From Pseudolabrys sp. (GTDB lineage: Bacteria > Pseudomonadota > Alphaproteobacteria > Rhizobiales > Xanthobacteraceae): a stretch of DNA of 64,000 nt. Position numbers and translations under genes: made by a program. The notes below the pieces were generated by a model that saw nothing but the letters and a program-made list of their open reading frames with translations, was not told where the DNA came from and did no database searches. The stretch is taken from the NCBI GenBank assembly GCA_029980465.1, contig JARYIJ010000002.1, forward strand, positions 280,331 through 344,330, read 5' to 3'. Below, one piece after another: positions 9,111-18,752 of this stretch (position 1 is the first letter of the stretch; every line of letters begins with the position of its first letter).

Positions 9111-9773
9111 TTACGCGTTCTGCAGCGATCCTTCGAGCAGCTTGCGGCATTCACCCAATTCATGAAGCGTCGCATGCAGCTTGCGCAGGTCTTCGCGTCC
9201 AAGCCGCGGATTTGCAAGCCGCGCGGCGGCTGCAGCAGGCGCCGGCGCAGGTTCAAAAGACGGCACCGGAGGCAGTTCGACCTCCTCGCTGATCGGCACG
9301 GCACGATCATTCGGATTGACACGCAATGCAGGAGCACTCTGCATCGGCGGCTCCGACCGATCCGGCGCATCGTCCTCGCGATCGGACAGGTCGCGGCCGA
9401 TCAACCGACCGATCAGACCGGGCTTTTCCGCAACCGGCAGGTCGGCCGCTTCTTCCTCGTCCTGCTCATCGACGGCGCCGTGCGGCGGTTGCGGCGCACC
9501 TTCGCGCCACACGTCCTCGACGAAGTTGATGCCTTGCTCGCGCAGAATGCGCTGCACGCCGCGGATCGTGTAGCCCTCGCCGTAGAGCAGGTGCCGGATT
9601 CCACGCAGCAGATCGACATCGTCGGGCCGGTAGTACCGCCGGCCGCCGCCGCGCTTCATCGGTTTGATTTCGCGGAACCGGCTTTCCCAAAAGCGCAGCA
9701 CATGCTGCGGCAGGTCGAGCTCATCGGCGACTTCGCTGATGGTGCGGAATGCGTCAGGCGCCTTGTTGTCCAA
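9111..9773 (-). CDS. MerR-family transcriptional regulator
   Basis: A 220-residue DNA-binding protein. The N-terminal winged helix (residues about 10-78: [22 protein letters not shown], then [15 protein letters not shown]) is MerR type. The rest is a long Glu/Asp/Pro/Ala-rich tail rather than a metal- or drug-binding domain, with a short helical end ([19 protein letters not shown]). This architecture is the one found immediately after ihfA in many alphaproteobacteria. The start is TTG at 9773, with AGGAG nine bases upstream and no in-frame ATG nearby. Its target and inducer are unknown. Confidence 0.85.
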   Translation of the reverse strand: MDNKAPDAFRTISEVADELDLPQHVLRFWESRFREIKPMKRGGGRRYYRPDDVDLLRGIRHLLYGEGYTIRGVQRILREQGINFVEDVWREGAPQPPHGAVDEQDEEEAADLPVAEKPGLIGRLIGRDLSDREDDAPDRSEPPMQSAPALRVNPNDRAVPISEEVELPPVPSFEPAPAPAAAAARLANPRLGREDLRKLHATLHELGECRKLLEGSLQNA

Positions 9774-9812
9774 AGCGGCACGCTCCTCTCAGGAACACGG
9801 GAAACGCAAACG

Positions 9813-10133
9813 TCAGGCAGTTTCGGCCGGCACCGCCGCGCCGTTGCCGTTGATACGCTGCTTGAGGATCGCCGACGGCTTGAACACCATCACCCGCCGC
9901 GGCGAAATCGGAACTTCCTTGCCCGTCTTCGGATTACGACCGATCCGCTGCCCCTTCTTGCGGACCACAAATGAGCCGAATGAAGACAGTTTGACGGTCT
10001 CCCCGCGCTCCAGGCAATCCGTAATCTCCTTGAGCACAAGCTCGACAAGAGCAGCCGACTCCGTGCGAGAAAGGCCCACCTTTTGGTAAACCGCCTCGCA
10101 GAGATCCGCTCTCGTCACTGTCCGACCGGTCAT
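9813..10133 (-). CDS. ihfA: Integration host factor subunit alpha
   Basis: A 106-residue DNA-bending protein that pairs with IHF-beta to fold promoters, origins and recombination sites. It matches the HU/IHF fold throughout: N-terminal helices ([20 protein letters not shown]), the signature [20 protein letters not shown], and the DNA-intercalating arm with [16 protein letters not shown] short unstructured tail ([12 protein letters not shown]) follows the last helix. It lies 81 bases after fabH with a good sigma-70-like promoter in the gap, so it is probably both co-transcribed with plsX-fabH and driven from its own promoter. Confidence 0.95.
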   Translation of the reverse strand: MTGRTVTRADLCEAVYQKVGLSRTESAALVELVLKEITDCLERGETVKLSSFGSFVVRKKGQRIGRNPKTGKEVPISPRRVMVFKPSAILKQRINGNGAAVPAETA

Positions 10134-10170
10134 CGCCTGCCCCGCTCTCGGCGAAGATGCTGAATTACTT

Positions 10171-10200
10171 ACGATATTCAGTTGTTTCGCTCACTGTCAA
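10171..10200 (-). promoter_or_regulatory. Putative sigma-70 promoter of ihfA
   Basis: On the minus strand a perfect -35 TTGACA (10200-10195) is followed after 18 bases by TATCGT (10176-10171). The expected start is about 30 bases before the ihfA ATG. Confidence 0.55.
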
Positions 10201-10214
10201 CGGGGTCGGACGGC

Positions 10215-11192
10215 CTACCAGCGCACCAAGGCCGAGCCCCAGGTGAAGCCTCCCCCCATCGCCTCGAACAAGACGAGATCGCCCGCTTTGACCCTTCCGT
10301 CCTTGCGGGCGACATCAAGCGCCAAGGGGATCGATGCGGCTGAGGTATTGCCGTGCCGATCGACCGTAATCACCACCTTTTCGGGGGCAATCCCAAGCTT
10401 TTTAGCGCTATCGTCAATGATCCGCTTATTGGCCTGGTGCGGAATGAACCAGTCGATGCTATCGGCGCCATATCCGGTCGCCTTGAAAGCATCGTCAATG
10501 ACGTCGGTAATCATTGCTACCGCGTGCTTGAACACCGCCCGGCCCTCCATCCTCAGGTGGCCGACAGTTTGGGTCGAGGACGGGCCGCCGTCGACATAGA
10601 GCTTGCTCTTGTGCCGGCCATCCGAACGCAGATGCGTCGTCAGGATGCCACGGTCAGTGACATTACCGGGCTGCTGCTGTGCCTCGAGAACAATCGCTCC
10701 TGCGCCGTCGCCAAACAGAACGCAGGTCGTGCGGTCGGTCCAGTCAAGGATGCGCGAAAAGGTCTCAGCCCCGATCACCAGCGCGCGCTTGCAGGCGCCA
10801 GAGCGCAGCATGCTGTCGGTCACAGACAATGCGTAAACAAAGCCGCTGCAGACTGCTTGCAGGTCGAAGGCCGCGCCGTGATCGATGCCAAGACTGGCTT
10901 GCACCGTCACCGCCGTCGCCGGGAAGGTCTGGTCCGGGGTCGACGTCGCCAGTACGATCAGGTCAATCGTCCGGGCATCAACGCCGGCATCGCTCAGCGC
11001 GGCTTGCGCCGCGCGAAGCGCAAGGTCCGACGTCATCTCCCCATCGGCGGCGATATGGCGTTCGCGAATCCCGGTCCTCTGGACGATCCACTCATCCGAA
11101 GTATCCACCATCCGGGCCAGTTCAGCATTGGTGAGAACGCGGGACGGCAGGTAGCTCCCGCCACCGAGCACAACAGATCTTGTTTGAGTCAC
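10215..11192 (-). CDS. fabH: Beta-ketoacyl-ACP synthase III
   Basis: Initiates fatty-acid synthesis by condensing an acyl-CoA primer, normally acetyl-CoA, with malonyl-ACP in the cytosol. The 325-residue protein has the full thiolase-fold catalytic triad: Cys115 in [12 protein letters not shown], His252 in [10 protein letters not shown] and Asn282 in HGNTSAAS. The start is GTG at 11192, which overlaps the plsX stop as GTGA and indicates translational coupling. It sits in the standard alphaproteobacterial order yceD-plsX-fabH-ihfA. Confidence 0.96.
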   Translation of the reverse strand: MTQTRSVVLGGGSYLPSRVLTNAELARMVDTSDEWIVQRTGIRERHIAADGEMTSDLALRAAQAALSDAGVDARTIDLIVLATSTPDQTFPATAVTVQASLGIDHGAAFDLQAVCSGFVYALSVTDSMLRSGACKRALVIGAETFSRILDWTDRTTCVLFGDGAGAIVLEAQQQPGNVTDRGILTTHLRSDGRHKSKLYVDGGPSSTQTVGHLRMEGRAVFKHAVAMITDVIDDAFKATGYGADSIDWFIPHQANKRIIDDSAKKLGIAPEKVVITVDRHGNTSAASIPLALDVARKDGRVKAGDLVLFEAMGGGFTWGSALVRW

Positions 11193-12247
11193 GAAGCGGC
11201 TCCGGCAGCCTGCGCCTTGCCCATGGCGTCGAGGTCGCGCGCCAAGGAGTGATTGATTTTTTCCAGCAAGTTATACCGGACCATGTCATAGCCCATGTCG
11301 ACCGCGCTGGCGAAGCCCTCGGTGTCGGTATTGCCGTGGCTTTTGATCACCACGCCGTTGAGCCCCAGGAACACGCCGCCATTCGATTTGCGCGGATCCA
11401 TCTTGTCACGCATCGCGCGGAACGCGCCACGCGCCAGCAGATAGCCGATACGGGCTTGCCAGGTCCGGCCCATCGCATTGCGCAGGTACTGCGCGATTTG
11501 CCGCGCCGTGCCCTCGGCTGCTTTCAGAGCGATGTTGCCGGCAAAGCCCTCGGTGACAATGACGTCGCTGGTACCTTTGCCAATATCATCGCCTTCGACA
11601 AAGCCGATATATTCGAATTCGGACGAACGTCGGTCGCGCAGCATCGAGCCGGCCTCGCGCACTTCCTCGAGGCCCTTCACCTCTTCGACTCCGATATTGA
11701 GCAGGCCTACCGTCGGCCGCTCGATATCGAAGAGAATCCGCGCCATGGCGCTGCCCATCGCCGCGAGGTTGCACAAATGAACCGCGTCAGCGCCAATTGA
11801 AGCGCCGAGATCCAGCACGATCGATTCGCCCTTGATGGTCGGCCACAGAGCGGCAATTGCTGGGCGCTCGACACCTTCAAGCATCTTGAGATGGAAGCGC
11901 GACATCGCCATCAGGGCACCGGTATTGCCGGCCGAGATGGCGGCATCGGCCTCGCCCTTTTTCACGGCGTCGATCGCGAGCCACATTGACGATTTCCACC
12001 GGCCATAGCGCAGGGCCTGGCTCGGCTTGTCATCCATCCGGATCGCCACTGTCGTGTGCACGATCCTGGTGCGTTCCCTGAGCTTGGGCTCGCGCTCCAG
12101 CAGCGGCTGGATCACGGCTTCGTCGCCACACATGATGAATTCCATGTCGGGATGACGCGCCAGTGCGAGCGCCGCACCGGGTACGACCACGGCTGCGCCG
12201 TGATCCCCGCCCATCGCATCGAGGGCAATTCGGACATTACCGGGCAT
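11189..12247 (-). CDS. plsX: Phosphate acyltransferase PlsX
   Basis: Converts acyl-ACP and phosphate into acyl-phosphate, the acyl donor for PlsY in phospholipid synthesis; peripheral to the inner membrane. The 352-residue protein begins [12 protein letters not shown] and keeps the PlsX landmarks [23 protein letters not shown] and NIGVEEVKG, with normal length. It overlaps fabH by four bases. A 156-base gap separates it from the upstream DUF177 gene; I found no ribosomal protein L32 gene (rpmF) in the gap, unlike in enterobacteria. Confidence 0.96.
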   Translation of the reverse strand: MPGNVRIALDAMGGDHGAAVVVPGAALALARHPDMEFIMCGDEAVIQPLLEREPKLRERTRIVHTTVAIRMDDKPSQALRYGRWKSSMWLAIDAVKKGEADAAISAGNTGALMAMSRFHLKMLEGVERPAIAALWPTIKGESIVLDLGASIGADAVHLCNLAAMGSAMARILFDIERPTVGLLNIGVEEVKGLEEVREAGSMLRDRRSSEFEYIGFVEGDDIGKGTSDVIVTEGFAGNIALKAAEGTARQIAQYLRNAMGRTWQARIGYLLARGAFRAMRDKMDPRKSNGGVFLGLNGVVIKSHGNTDTEGFASAVDMGYDMVRYNLLEKINHSLARDLDAMGKAQAAGAAS

Positions 12248-12403
12248 TCAGGAAACCTCGGCGGTGGCGATCCAGGTGCCAGATGCTCGCGTATCGCGGG
12301 GCGTCGTACGCGGCCGACCTTAGCCAATCACGGGGCGGACACAAAGGATTATGCCCTTCCTGAGACTTTAGTTGAGCGAATTGATGTTTTAGCCAGGATG
12401 AAA

Positions 12404-12910
12404 TCACGAGCGTTTCTTGAGAGCCGCAAGGGCCGCAAATGGCTTCTCAGCTTCATCCCCGGCCGCTGGTGGGCTGAATTCGACGCCCGGTTTCCGAGGA
12501 TAGGGGTCAAGACCCAGTATCAGAAATTCAGTCGCAACCGCGCCAAGGTCGACGATCCCATTTTCAAGCGGCTCCGGCGGTTCACGGCCTCCCTTGGCCG
12601 GTATCACCGCGTCGTCCGCGGGCGGTACAAATTCAAGATCGACGGCTTCGGATACCTGGGTGTCGATCGGATCGAGGGTAACGACACAGGTCTGCCCAAC
12701 ATCGGCGTGTACCTCGCCGCGCACCGTCACAGTATCACCGCGACGCTCAAGATCGAACGAAGCGTCCAGTTTAGACAATGCACGAAGGCCGCTAATCTTG
12801 GCGACAGCCTGCCGCACCTCTTGGTCAGCCACCAGATCGTAGTGACGACCATCTTCGGGGATATCCGCAACCGAAACCGGCACGGACCATGGTCGCTCGG
12901 GCGCTTCCAT
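12404..12910 (-). CDS. DUF177 (YceD-like) protein
   Basis: A 168-residue member of the DUF177/YceD family. The homologue in E. coli and plants has been linked to 23S rRNA accumulation, but the molecular role here is inferred only from family. The conserved core includes RGEVHADVGQTCVVTLDPIDT and the tail DLGAVATEFLILGLDPYPRKPG, and then ends in a basic stretch. ATG at 12910 (MEAPERPWSVPVSVAD) fits the family start; a longer frame would overlap the upstream gene. It follows the bc1 chaperone gene by 34 bases and probably shares its transcript. Confidence 0.85.
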   Translation of the reverse strand: MEAPERPWSVPVSVADIPEDGRHYDLVADQEVRQAVAKISGLRALSKLDASFDLERRGDTVTVRGEVHADVGQTCVVTLDPIDTQVSEAVDLEFVPPADDAVIPAKGGREPPEPLENGIVDLGAVATEFLILGLDPYPRKPGVEFSPPAAGDEAEKPFAALAALKKRS

Positions 12911-12944
12911 TGTCTTTCTATCCTTTGGGCCGTCAGAGCCCGGC

Positions 12945-13466
12945 TCAAACAACCGGGAATCGAACACTGCCACGAGCCAGAGCGGACGTCTCTTGTCCAT
13001 CGAGACCTCGACTGGCCTCGATCATATAAGCCGCCAAGCGGGTTCCCGCCTCGGCCCGGCCGGGCATTCCCAAGACATTTCGGGCGCAGGCCGCCGCTAT
13101 CGCATCGATATCCTGCTCGAAGGCGCCTCGATAGGCGTTGGCGCGACCATAATACGCTGCCCCAATTTGGCGCATCTCTTTCGGTACTTTCAGGTCGCTA
13201 ACACCCATCTCCCGCAAATTGTGGTCCATATCCCTGCAAAAAGCGTCAAAAATACCCTGACCGAGCTCCCGAAGATCCTGATCGCGGTCGAACCGCCGCA
13301 TCAAGAGAACCAAGTGGAGAACGATCAACTCAAATCGTCCATCGACGGTATCCGGAACGCCATAATCACGGTAAAAGGCCGGCATGCGGGCCTGCGCCAC
13401 GATCGTGCCATACAGCGCGGAAATGGTGTCGGCTCGGGTGGAACGACGAAACAGGGGCAAAATCAT
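12945..13466 (-). CDS. Ubiquinol-cytochrome c chaperone (CBP3-like)
   Basis: A 173-residue protein of the ubiquinol-cytochrome C chaperone family (PF03981), related to mitochondrial CBP3, needed to assemble cytochrome b into complex III. Landmarks are LYGTIVAQARMPAFYRDYGV, the catalytic-looking but non-enzymatic core DTVDGRFELIVLHLVLLMRR, and DMDHNLREMGVSDLKVPKEM. ATG at 13466 (MILPLFRR) matches the family start; the open frame continues upstream into the divergent bamE. It heads the run toward plsX and diverges from bamE across about 70 bases that must hold both promoters. Confidence 0.9.
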   Translation of the reverse strand: MILPLFRRSTRADTISALYGTIVAQARMPAFYRDYGVPDTVDGRFELIVLHLVLLMRRFDRDQDLRELGQGIFDAFCRDMDHNLREMGVSDLKVPKEMRQIGAAYYGRANAYRGAFEQDIDAIAAACARNVLGMPGRAEAGTRLAAYMIEASRGLDGQETSALARGSVRFPVV

Positions 13467-13535
13467 CGGTTTGGTGTAGGAGCCTGTGCGGCAATCGCCG
13501 CCGGGTAAGGCAAGCCGGGCTGCAATGCAAGACCA

Positions 13536-14003
13536 ATGATCCAATCCAAATCGAGACCGGCCGTCGGCCGCCGTCACCGCGTCCTGATGACTGCCGCAGC
13601 CGCGGCAATATCCCTGCTGGCCCTCGGCGGCTGCAGTAATTTCGGGGAAACCTATCAGCGCGGCTATGTGTTGCCTGAGGGCGCGCTCCAGCAAATTCCG
13701 ATTGGAGCCACGCAGGAACAGGTCCTGATCGTGCTCGGGACGCCTTCTACGGTCGCCACCGTAAACGGCGAGGTCTTCTATTACATCTCGCAGCGGTCGG
13801 AGCGGCCAGTGGCTTTCATGCACTCCGAGGTGAAGGATCAGCGCGTCGTTGCCGTCTATTTCGACAAGAACCGTAAAGTGGTTCGTCTCGCAGACTACGG
13901 TCTCAAGGACGGCAAGATCTTCGATTTCGTCTCACGGACGACGCCGACCGGCGGCGAGGAGTTCAGCTATCTCAAGGGCGTTTTCAACGTTCTGAAATTC
14001 TAA
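13536..14003 (+). CDS. bamE: Outer-membrane assembly lipoprotein BamE
   Basis: A 155-residue SmpA/OmlA-family lipoprotein, a small subunit of the BAM complex that inserts beta-barrels into the outer membrane. An N-terminal basic region and hydrophobic segment end in a lipobox LGGC (Cys33). The mature domain has GYVLPEGALQQIPIGATQEQV and VYFDKNRKVVRLADYGLKDG, as expected. The protein is complete to NVLKF, but its stop codon TAA is formed by the target TA and first base of an IS630 element. Before insertion the same codon would have read TAG, so the product is unchanged. Confidence 0.92.
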   Translation: MIQSKSRPAVGRRHRVLMTAAAAAISLLALGGCSNFGETYQRGYVLPEGALQQIPIGATQEQVLIVLGTPSTVATVNGEVFYYISQRSERPVAFMHSEVKDQRVVAVYFDKNRKVVRLADYGLKDGKIFDFVSRTTPTGGEEFSYLKGVFNVLKF

Positions 14004-15048
14004 AGCGTGATGGCATTAGCTTCGATAGCCTGAGTTTTTGAAGTAGTTGGCGCATTCTTCGGGAGTGAAGGCGTCGAGAACCTGGCCGATGGCGGTGCAG
14101 ACGGTTTCGACGGTTCGGGCGGCCGCCTTTCGAAGCAGATGCTTGAGCTTGGCAAAGACCTGCTCGATCGGGTTCAAATCGGGTGAGTATTTTGGCAGGA
14201 AGAACAGCTTGGCGCCGGCGGAGCGAATGAGCTGACGCACGACTTTGCCTTTGTGGCTGCCGAGATTGTCCATGACGACGACATCTCCGGGCCGAAGGGT
14301 GGGCCGCAGAACCTTCTCGACATAGGCCCGGAAGCTGGCGCCGTCGATCGGCCCCTCGATGAACCAGGGTGCATCGATCCGGTCATGGCGCAGGGCCGCA
14401 AGGAATGTCATGGTCTTCCAGCGACCATGAGGGACCTTGGCGAGAAGCCGTTGTCCTCGTGGCGCCCATCCCCGCAAGGGCGCCATATCGGTCCGGGTCC
14501 AGGTCTCGTCGATAAAAACCAGCCGCTCAGGTTCGACGCGCCCCTGATACTTTGTCCACCGGGCGCGCCGCCGCGCGACCTCGGGACGATCGCGTTCGCC
14601 AGCCACCATGCTTTTTTTTGAAGCTGAGCTTCTCGGCGTGCACGAAGTCCCACACAGAGTGGTAGTCAACCTTCAGACCGCGTCCGACAAGCTCGGCAAC
14701 AAGCCCTCGCAAGGTGAAGTCGCTCTCTCTGATCCGGTGTTGCAACCACGCGGCATGTTCGCCCGAGATCGCCTTTGGCTTGTGACCGCCCATCTGGCCG
14801 GGTTCGACGCTGCCGGTCTCGTCCTCGCGCTTCGCCCAATTGATCGCCGTGCTGATCGCGACCCCAAACTGTCGAGCCGCTTGATTGCGGGACATGCCGC
14901 CCTTGATCGCCGCCACGACCCGCTTCCGAAGATCAAGAGAATAAGGAGCTCCCATCCATGCTGGCCTCCTTCCCAGCCAGCATGGTGAATCAGAATCCCG
15001 CTGATTTGGGAATCCCAAAACGATTCAACCTGACCCCATCCCGCTTTA
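14001..15048 (-). mobile_element. IS630-family insertion sequence
   Basis: A complete-looking element of about 1.05 kb bounded by TA dinucleotides at 14001-14002 and 15047-15048, the target duplication typical of IS630/Tc1-mariner elements. Its ends form a 22-bp imperfect inverted repeat including the flanking TA (14001-14022 against 15027-15048, 17 of 22 matching). It encodes one transposase split over two frames. Joining the outer flanks across one TA restores a TAG stop for bamE and places a terminator about 70 bases downstream. Confidence 0.9.
14016..14955 (-). CDS. IS630 transposase, read through a frameshift
   Basis: DDE transposase of the IS630 family in two overlapping frames. The first frame starts at ATG 14955 (MGAPYSLDLRKRVVAAI) and carries the helix-turn-helix (MSRNQAARQFGVAISTAINW), running to KLSFKKK. 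The second frame carries the catalytic domain from VAGERDRPEVARRRARW to the stop at 14016, with Asp in LVFIDETW, Asp in VVMDNLGSHKG and Glu in SPDLNPIEQVF. The switch falls at an A8 run (plus-strand T8 at 14612-14619). A +1 shift, or equivalently one A fewer, joins the frames as FKKSMVAGERDRP. IS630 elements are known to use frameshifting here, so the element may be active. Confidence 0.85.
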
Positions 15049-15070
15049 GCGGCACGCCAGCAATCCAAAT

Positions 15071-15107
15071 AAAACGCTGCCACACGGGTGACCGCGGGCA
15101 GCGTTTT
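15071..15107. terminator. Bidirectional Rho-independent terminator
   Basis: A perfect 11-bp stem (AAAACGCTGCC at 15071-15081, GGCAGCGTTTT at 15097-15107) has a 15-base loop. On the plus strand it is followed by CC and a T-run; on the minus strand the stem itself ends in TTTT then ATTT. It should end hppA transcripts and, before the IS insertion, those of bamE. Confidence 0.8.
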
Positions 15108-15124
15108 CCTTTTTTGTTTTGCTC

Positions 15125-17254
15125 TCAGTGCGCCAGCACAGCGAGCAGCAGCAGCGCCACGATGTTCGTGATCTTGATCATCGGGTTCACGGCGGGCCCC
15201 GCAGTGTCCTTGTAGGGGTCGCCGACTGTATCACCGGTCACAGCAGCTTTGTGAGCCTCGGAGCCTTTGCCGCCGTAGTGACCGTCTTCAATGTACTTCT
15301 TGGCATTGTCCCACGCGCCGCCGCCCGACGTCATCGAGATCGCGACGAACAGGCCGGTGACAATCACGCCGAGCAGCATGGCGCCGAGGGCCGAGAAGCC
15401 GGCCGACTTGCCCGCCGCCCCGCCGCCCGCCACCAGATAAATCACGAAGTAACAGAAGATCGGCGACAGCACCGGCAGGAGCGACGGAATGATCATCTCC
15501 TTGATCGCCGCCCTCGTCAGCAGGTCAACGGCACGGCCGTAATTCGGCTTTGAGGTGCCCTTCATGATGCCGGCATCGTCGCGGAACTGCTTGCGCACTT
15601 CCTCGACGATCGCCTGCGCGGCGCGACCGACGGCGGTCATGCCAAAGGCGGCAAAGAGATACGGCAACAAGCCGCCGAACAGGAGACCGACCACGACGTA
15701 GGGATTCTTCAGGGAGAAATCGAGCGTAACGCCCTGGAAATAACCTGCACCGGTCTTGGTGAAGTAGTCGAGGTCCTGGTTATAGGCCGCAAACAGCACG
15801 AGCGCGCCAAGGCCGGCTGAACCGATGGCATAGCCCTTGGTGATCGCCTTGGTGGTATTGCCGACGGCGTCGAGCGCGTCGGTCGACTTGCGCACTTCCT
15901 TCGGCAGGCCGGCCATCTCGGCAATGCCACCGGCATTGTCGGTGACCGGGCCAAAAGCGTCGAGGGCGACGATCATGCCGGCCAGCGCCAGCATGGTGGT
16001 GACCGCGATCGCGATGCCGAACAGGCCGGCGAGGCTGTAGGTGACAAGGATGCCGGCGATGATGACGAGCGCGGGCAGCGCGGTCGCCTCCATCGATACG
16101 GCGAGGCCCTGGATCACGTTGGTACCGTGGCCGGTGACCGAGGCCTGGGCGATCGACTTCACCGGGCGATAGTCAGTGCCGGTGTAGTACTCGGTGATCC
16201 AGATGATCAGACCGGTCACCACGAGGCCGACGACGCCGCACATGAACAAGGTCGTGCCGGTATAGTGCTTGCCCTCGCTCGTCAGCGCCGTCGCGAAACC
16301 CTGCGGCAGCGCGTAGGCGATGACGCCTGCAATGCCGATCAGCGACAGGATGCCGGTGACGATCAGGCCCCTGTACAGCGCGCCCATGATCGACTGCGAC
16401 GCCGGCAGCTTCACAAAGAAGGTGCCGGCGATCGAGGTGATGATGCAGACGCCGCCGATGGCGAGCGGCAGCGTCATCATCGGCAGCAAGAGCGCCGAGC
16501 CTTTGAAGAAGATGGCCGCGAGCACCATGGTCGCAACCGTCGTGACCGCATAGGTCTCGAACAGGTCGGCGGCCATGCCGGCGCAGTCGCCGACGTTGTC
16601 GCCGACGTTGTCGGCGATGGTTGCCGGATTGCGCGGGTCGTCCTCGGGGATACCGGCTTCGACCTTGCCGACCATATCGCCGCCGACGTCGGCACCTTTG
16701 GTGAAGATGCCGCCACCGAGACGCGCAAAGATCGAGATCAGCGAGGCGCCGAAGCCGAGTGCCACGATGGCGTCGATGACGATGCGGTTGTCCGGGGCGA
16801 TGCCGCGCGTGCCGGTGAGGAAGCCGAAGTAGAGGGTCACGCCGAGCAGCGCGAGACCGGCAACGAGCATGCCCGTGATAGCGCCGGCCTTGAAGGCGAT
16901 ATCGAGACCGCCGGCGAGCGACTTGGTCGCGGCCTGCGCGGTGCGCAGGTTGGCGCGGACCGACACGTTCATGCCGATGAAGCCCGCTGTGCCCGACAGG
17001 ATCGCGCCGACGGCGAAGCCGACCGCAACCAGCCAGCCGAGCGTGAAGCCGATGATCAGGAAGATCACCACGCCGACAATGCCGATGGTCGTGTACTGGC
17101 GTTTCAGATAGGCCTGCGCGCCCTCGCGCACGGCCGCGGAAATCTCCTGCATGCGGGCATTGCCTTGGTCGGCGCCGAGCACCGACAGGGTCGCCCATAT
17201 GCCGTAGACGACGGCGAGCACGCCGCAGCCTACGATCAACCACAAAGTCGTCAT
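15125..17254 (-). CDS. hppA: H+-translocating membrane pyrophosphatase
   Basis: A 709-residue inner-membrane protein of about sixteen helices that couples pyrophosphate hydrolysis to proton export. The substrate-site motifs are present: [15 protein letters not shown] and [18 protein letters not shown], with a second set near [17 protein letters not shown]. The segment [10 protein letters not shown] carries Lys where K+-dependent enzymes have Ala, so it belongs to the K+-independent class, presumably a proton pump. ATG at 17254 has only a weak GAGG about twelve bases upstream. It is monocistronic, ending at the strong terminator at 15071-15107. Several long antisense reading frames over it are compositional shadows. 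Confidence 0.96.
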   Translation of the reverse strand: MTTLWLIVGCGVLAVVYGIWATLSVLGADQGNARMQEISAAVREGAQAYLKRQYTTIGIVGVVIFLIIGFTLGWLVAVGFAVGAILSGTAGFIGMNVSVRANLRTAQAATKSLAGGLDIAFKAGAITGMLVAGLALLGVTLYFGFLTGTRGIAPDNRIVIDAIVALGFGASLISIFARLGGGIFTKGADVGGDMVGKVEAGIPEDDPRNPATIADNVGDNVGDCAGMAADLFETYAVTTVATMVLAAIFFKGSALLLPMMTLPLAIGGVCIITSIAGTFFVKLPASQSIMGALYRGLIVTGILSLIGIAGVIAYALPQGFATALTSEGKHYTGTTLFMCGVVGLVVTGLIIWITEYYTGTDYRPVKSIAQASVTGHGTNVIQGLAVSMEATALPALVIIAGILVTYSLAGLFGIAIAVTTMLALAGMIVALDAFGPVTDNAGGIAEMAGLPKEVRKSTDALDAVGNTTKAITKGYAIGSAGLGALVLFAAYNQDLDYFTKTGAGYFQGVTLDFSLKNPYVVVGLLFGGLLPYLFAAFGMTAVGRAAQAIVEEVRKQFRDDAGIMKGTSKPNYGRAVDLLTRAAIKEMIIPSLLPVLSPIFCYFVIYLVAGGGAAGKSAGFSALGAMLLGVIVTGLFVAISMTSGGGAWDNAKKYIEDGHYGGKGSEAHKAAVTGDTVGDPYKDTAGPAVNPMIKITNIVALLLLAVLAH

Positions 17255-17413
17255 GGTGGGTCAAAACCTCGATTTTTTAGGGCTGGCGGGAACAGGACAC
17301 GCCCCCGCCGATGCGCCAGGGACGTCGAGGATGGCCGCTTCTAAGGGCGCTTCACCCCGACCGGAAAAGCGGGCGACATATGCCAAAAACAGCCCGATGA
17401 CGCAATGCCCGGG

Positions 17414-17435
17414 AAGTCCCTGTAAACCGGGACTT
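17414..17435. repeat. Inverted repeat between MFS gene and hppA
   Basis: AAGTCCC (17414-17420) and GGGACTT (17429-17435) enclose eight bases. It lies in the 187-base gap after the MFS transporter stop. No T-run follows on the minus strand, so it is not a classical terminator in the direction of transcription. Confidence 0.4.
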
Positions 17436-17441
17436 TTCCCC

Positions 17442-18662
17442 TCACACCGTCTGCGGCCGCGACCGGAGGGACTGAATCAGCAACAATGCGCCCGCGACGA
17501 AGACGGTGGGGAACACGACCTCATTGATCGTGGCCCAGCCAAACGTCGCGAGCAGCTTGCCGGAGGCGAACGAGGCAACCGCCATGCCGCCGAAGACCAG
17601 AAAATCGTTGAAGGCCTGTACCATATTGCGTTCGGATGGCCGGTGACAATGCGTGATCATTGTCGTGGCCCCGACAAATGACAGGTTCCAGCCGAGCCCA
17701 AGCAGGACAAGCGCGATCCAGAAATGCGCGACCGAAAGCCCGCTGATGCCGACCGCCGCGGAGATTGCCAGCAAGGCGAGACCAACAACAACGATTCGCA
17801 CGACACCGAAGCGAACGATGAGCGCGCCCGTGAAGAAGCTCGGTCCGTACATCGCCAGCACGTGCCATTGGATGCCGAGACTGGCGTCGGTGACGGAATG
17901 GCCGCAGCCCACCATGGCGAGCGGCGCCGAGGTCATGACCATGTTCATCATGGAATAGCTGACGACGCCACAAACCACGGCGACAATAAACTGAGGCGTA
18001 AGCACAACGTCACGAAGAGGACGCGCCGATTCTGCCGCCTCGTGCGAAGCAATCCTAGGAATTCGCAGGAAAGCCAAAACGATCGCGGCGAGCGCTGCGG
18101 CAATCGATTGCGCGACATAGGTTGCGGCAAACAGGTAGGGCGGCCACAGGTCCTTCGTCGTGATGACGAGTTGCGGCCCGATGATGGCCGCGAAAATTCC
18201 GCCGGCCAGGACCAGCGACACCACTTTCGGCCGCACGTGGGCGCTCGCGGTGTCGGCGGCCGCAAATCGATATGACTGATGTGCAGCGGCATAAAGCCCG
18301 CCGCAGAACGCTCCGAGAAGCAGCAGCACGAACGAAGAGTGCAGAACCGCGGCGCAGGAAATGAGACCGGATAGGATGCCAAAGACCGAGCCGGTCTGCA
18401 GCGCGAACCGGCGGCCCTTCGCTTTCGCCAGCATGCCGGTCGGCACCGTGCCAACCCACATGCCGAGCACCATCAGGGTGATCGGCAACGTGGCCAGCCC
18501 CTTGTCCGGCGCGAACATCGCGCCGGCGATGCTGCCGGTCGCGATAATCACCGTGTTGTTGGCCCCAGCGAGAGCCTGGGCGACCGACAGAACCTTGGCG
18601 TTGTATCGCGCAAGGTCGTCGTCGATTCCCCGCTCGACCGTGGTTTCGGCAATAGCCGTCAT
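17442..18662 (-). CDS. MFS transporter
   Basis: A 406-residue major facilitator with twelve predicted helices. The loop after helix 2 (GTVPTGMLAKAKGRRFALQTGS) matches the MFS signature region; a hydrophilic stretch of about 25 residues (LRIPRIASHEAAESARPLRDV) marks the centre between the two six-helix halves. The substrate is not deducible. The ATG at 18662 is chosen because GGAGG stands seven bases upstream. Two hairpins lie just before it. The preceding gene encodes an FMN hydroxy-acid dehydrogenase 90 bases away on the same strand, so the pair could import and oxidise the same hydroxy acid; this is inference. Confidence 0.85.
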   Translation of the reverse strand: MTAIAETTVERGIDDDLARYNAKVLSVAQALAGANNTVIIATGSIAGAMFAPDKGLATLPITLMVLGMWVGTVPTGMLAKAKGRRFALQTGSVFGILSGLISCAAVLHSSFVLLLLGAFCGGLYAAAHQSYRFAAADTASAHVRPKVVSLVLAGGIFAAIIGPQLVITTKDLWPPYLFAATYVAQSIAAALAAIVLAFLRIPRIASHEAAESARPLRDVVLTPQFIVAVVCGVVSYSMMNMVMTSAPLAMVGCGHSVTDASLGIQWHVLAMYGPSFFTGALIVRFGVVRIVVVGLALLAISAAVGISGLSVAHFWIALVLLGLGWNLSFVGATTMITHCHRPSERNMVQAFNDFLVFGGMAVASFASGKLLATFGWATINEVVFPTVFVAGALLLIQSLRSRPQTV

Positions 18663-18676
18663 CGATTCGCCTCCGC

Positions 18677-18725
18677 GGCCTGCTCCCTTAGCCAAAGCAG
18701 GCCGGCCACGCCAGAACCCGGCGTG
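18677..18725 (-). other. Tandem hairpins upstream of MFS start
   Basis: Two inverted repeats lie between the hydroxy-acid dehydrogenase stop and the MFS ribosome-binding site: an 8-bp stem GGCCTGCT/AGCAGGCC (18677-18703, 11-base loop) and a 6-bp stem CACGCC/GGCGTG (18707-18725). The first ends four bases before GGAGG. They could stabilise the upstream message or affect MFS translation. Confidence 0.4.
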
Positions 18726-18752
18726 CAGAACAGGCTTGCGCCTTTGATCGCG

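Noticed and set aside
16127..17344. 405-residue plus-strand reading frame across hppA
   Set aside because: It is antisense to a clearly coding gene, is dominated by Arg/Asp/His/Gly from GC-rich complement codons, and has no domain.
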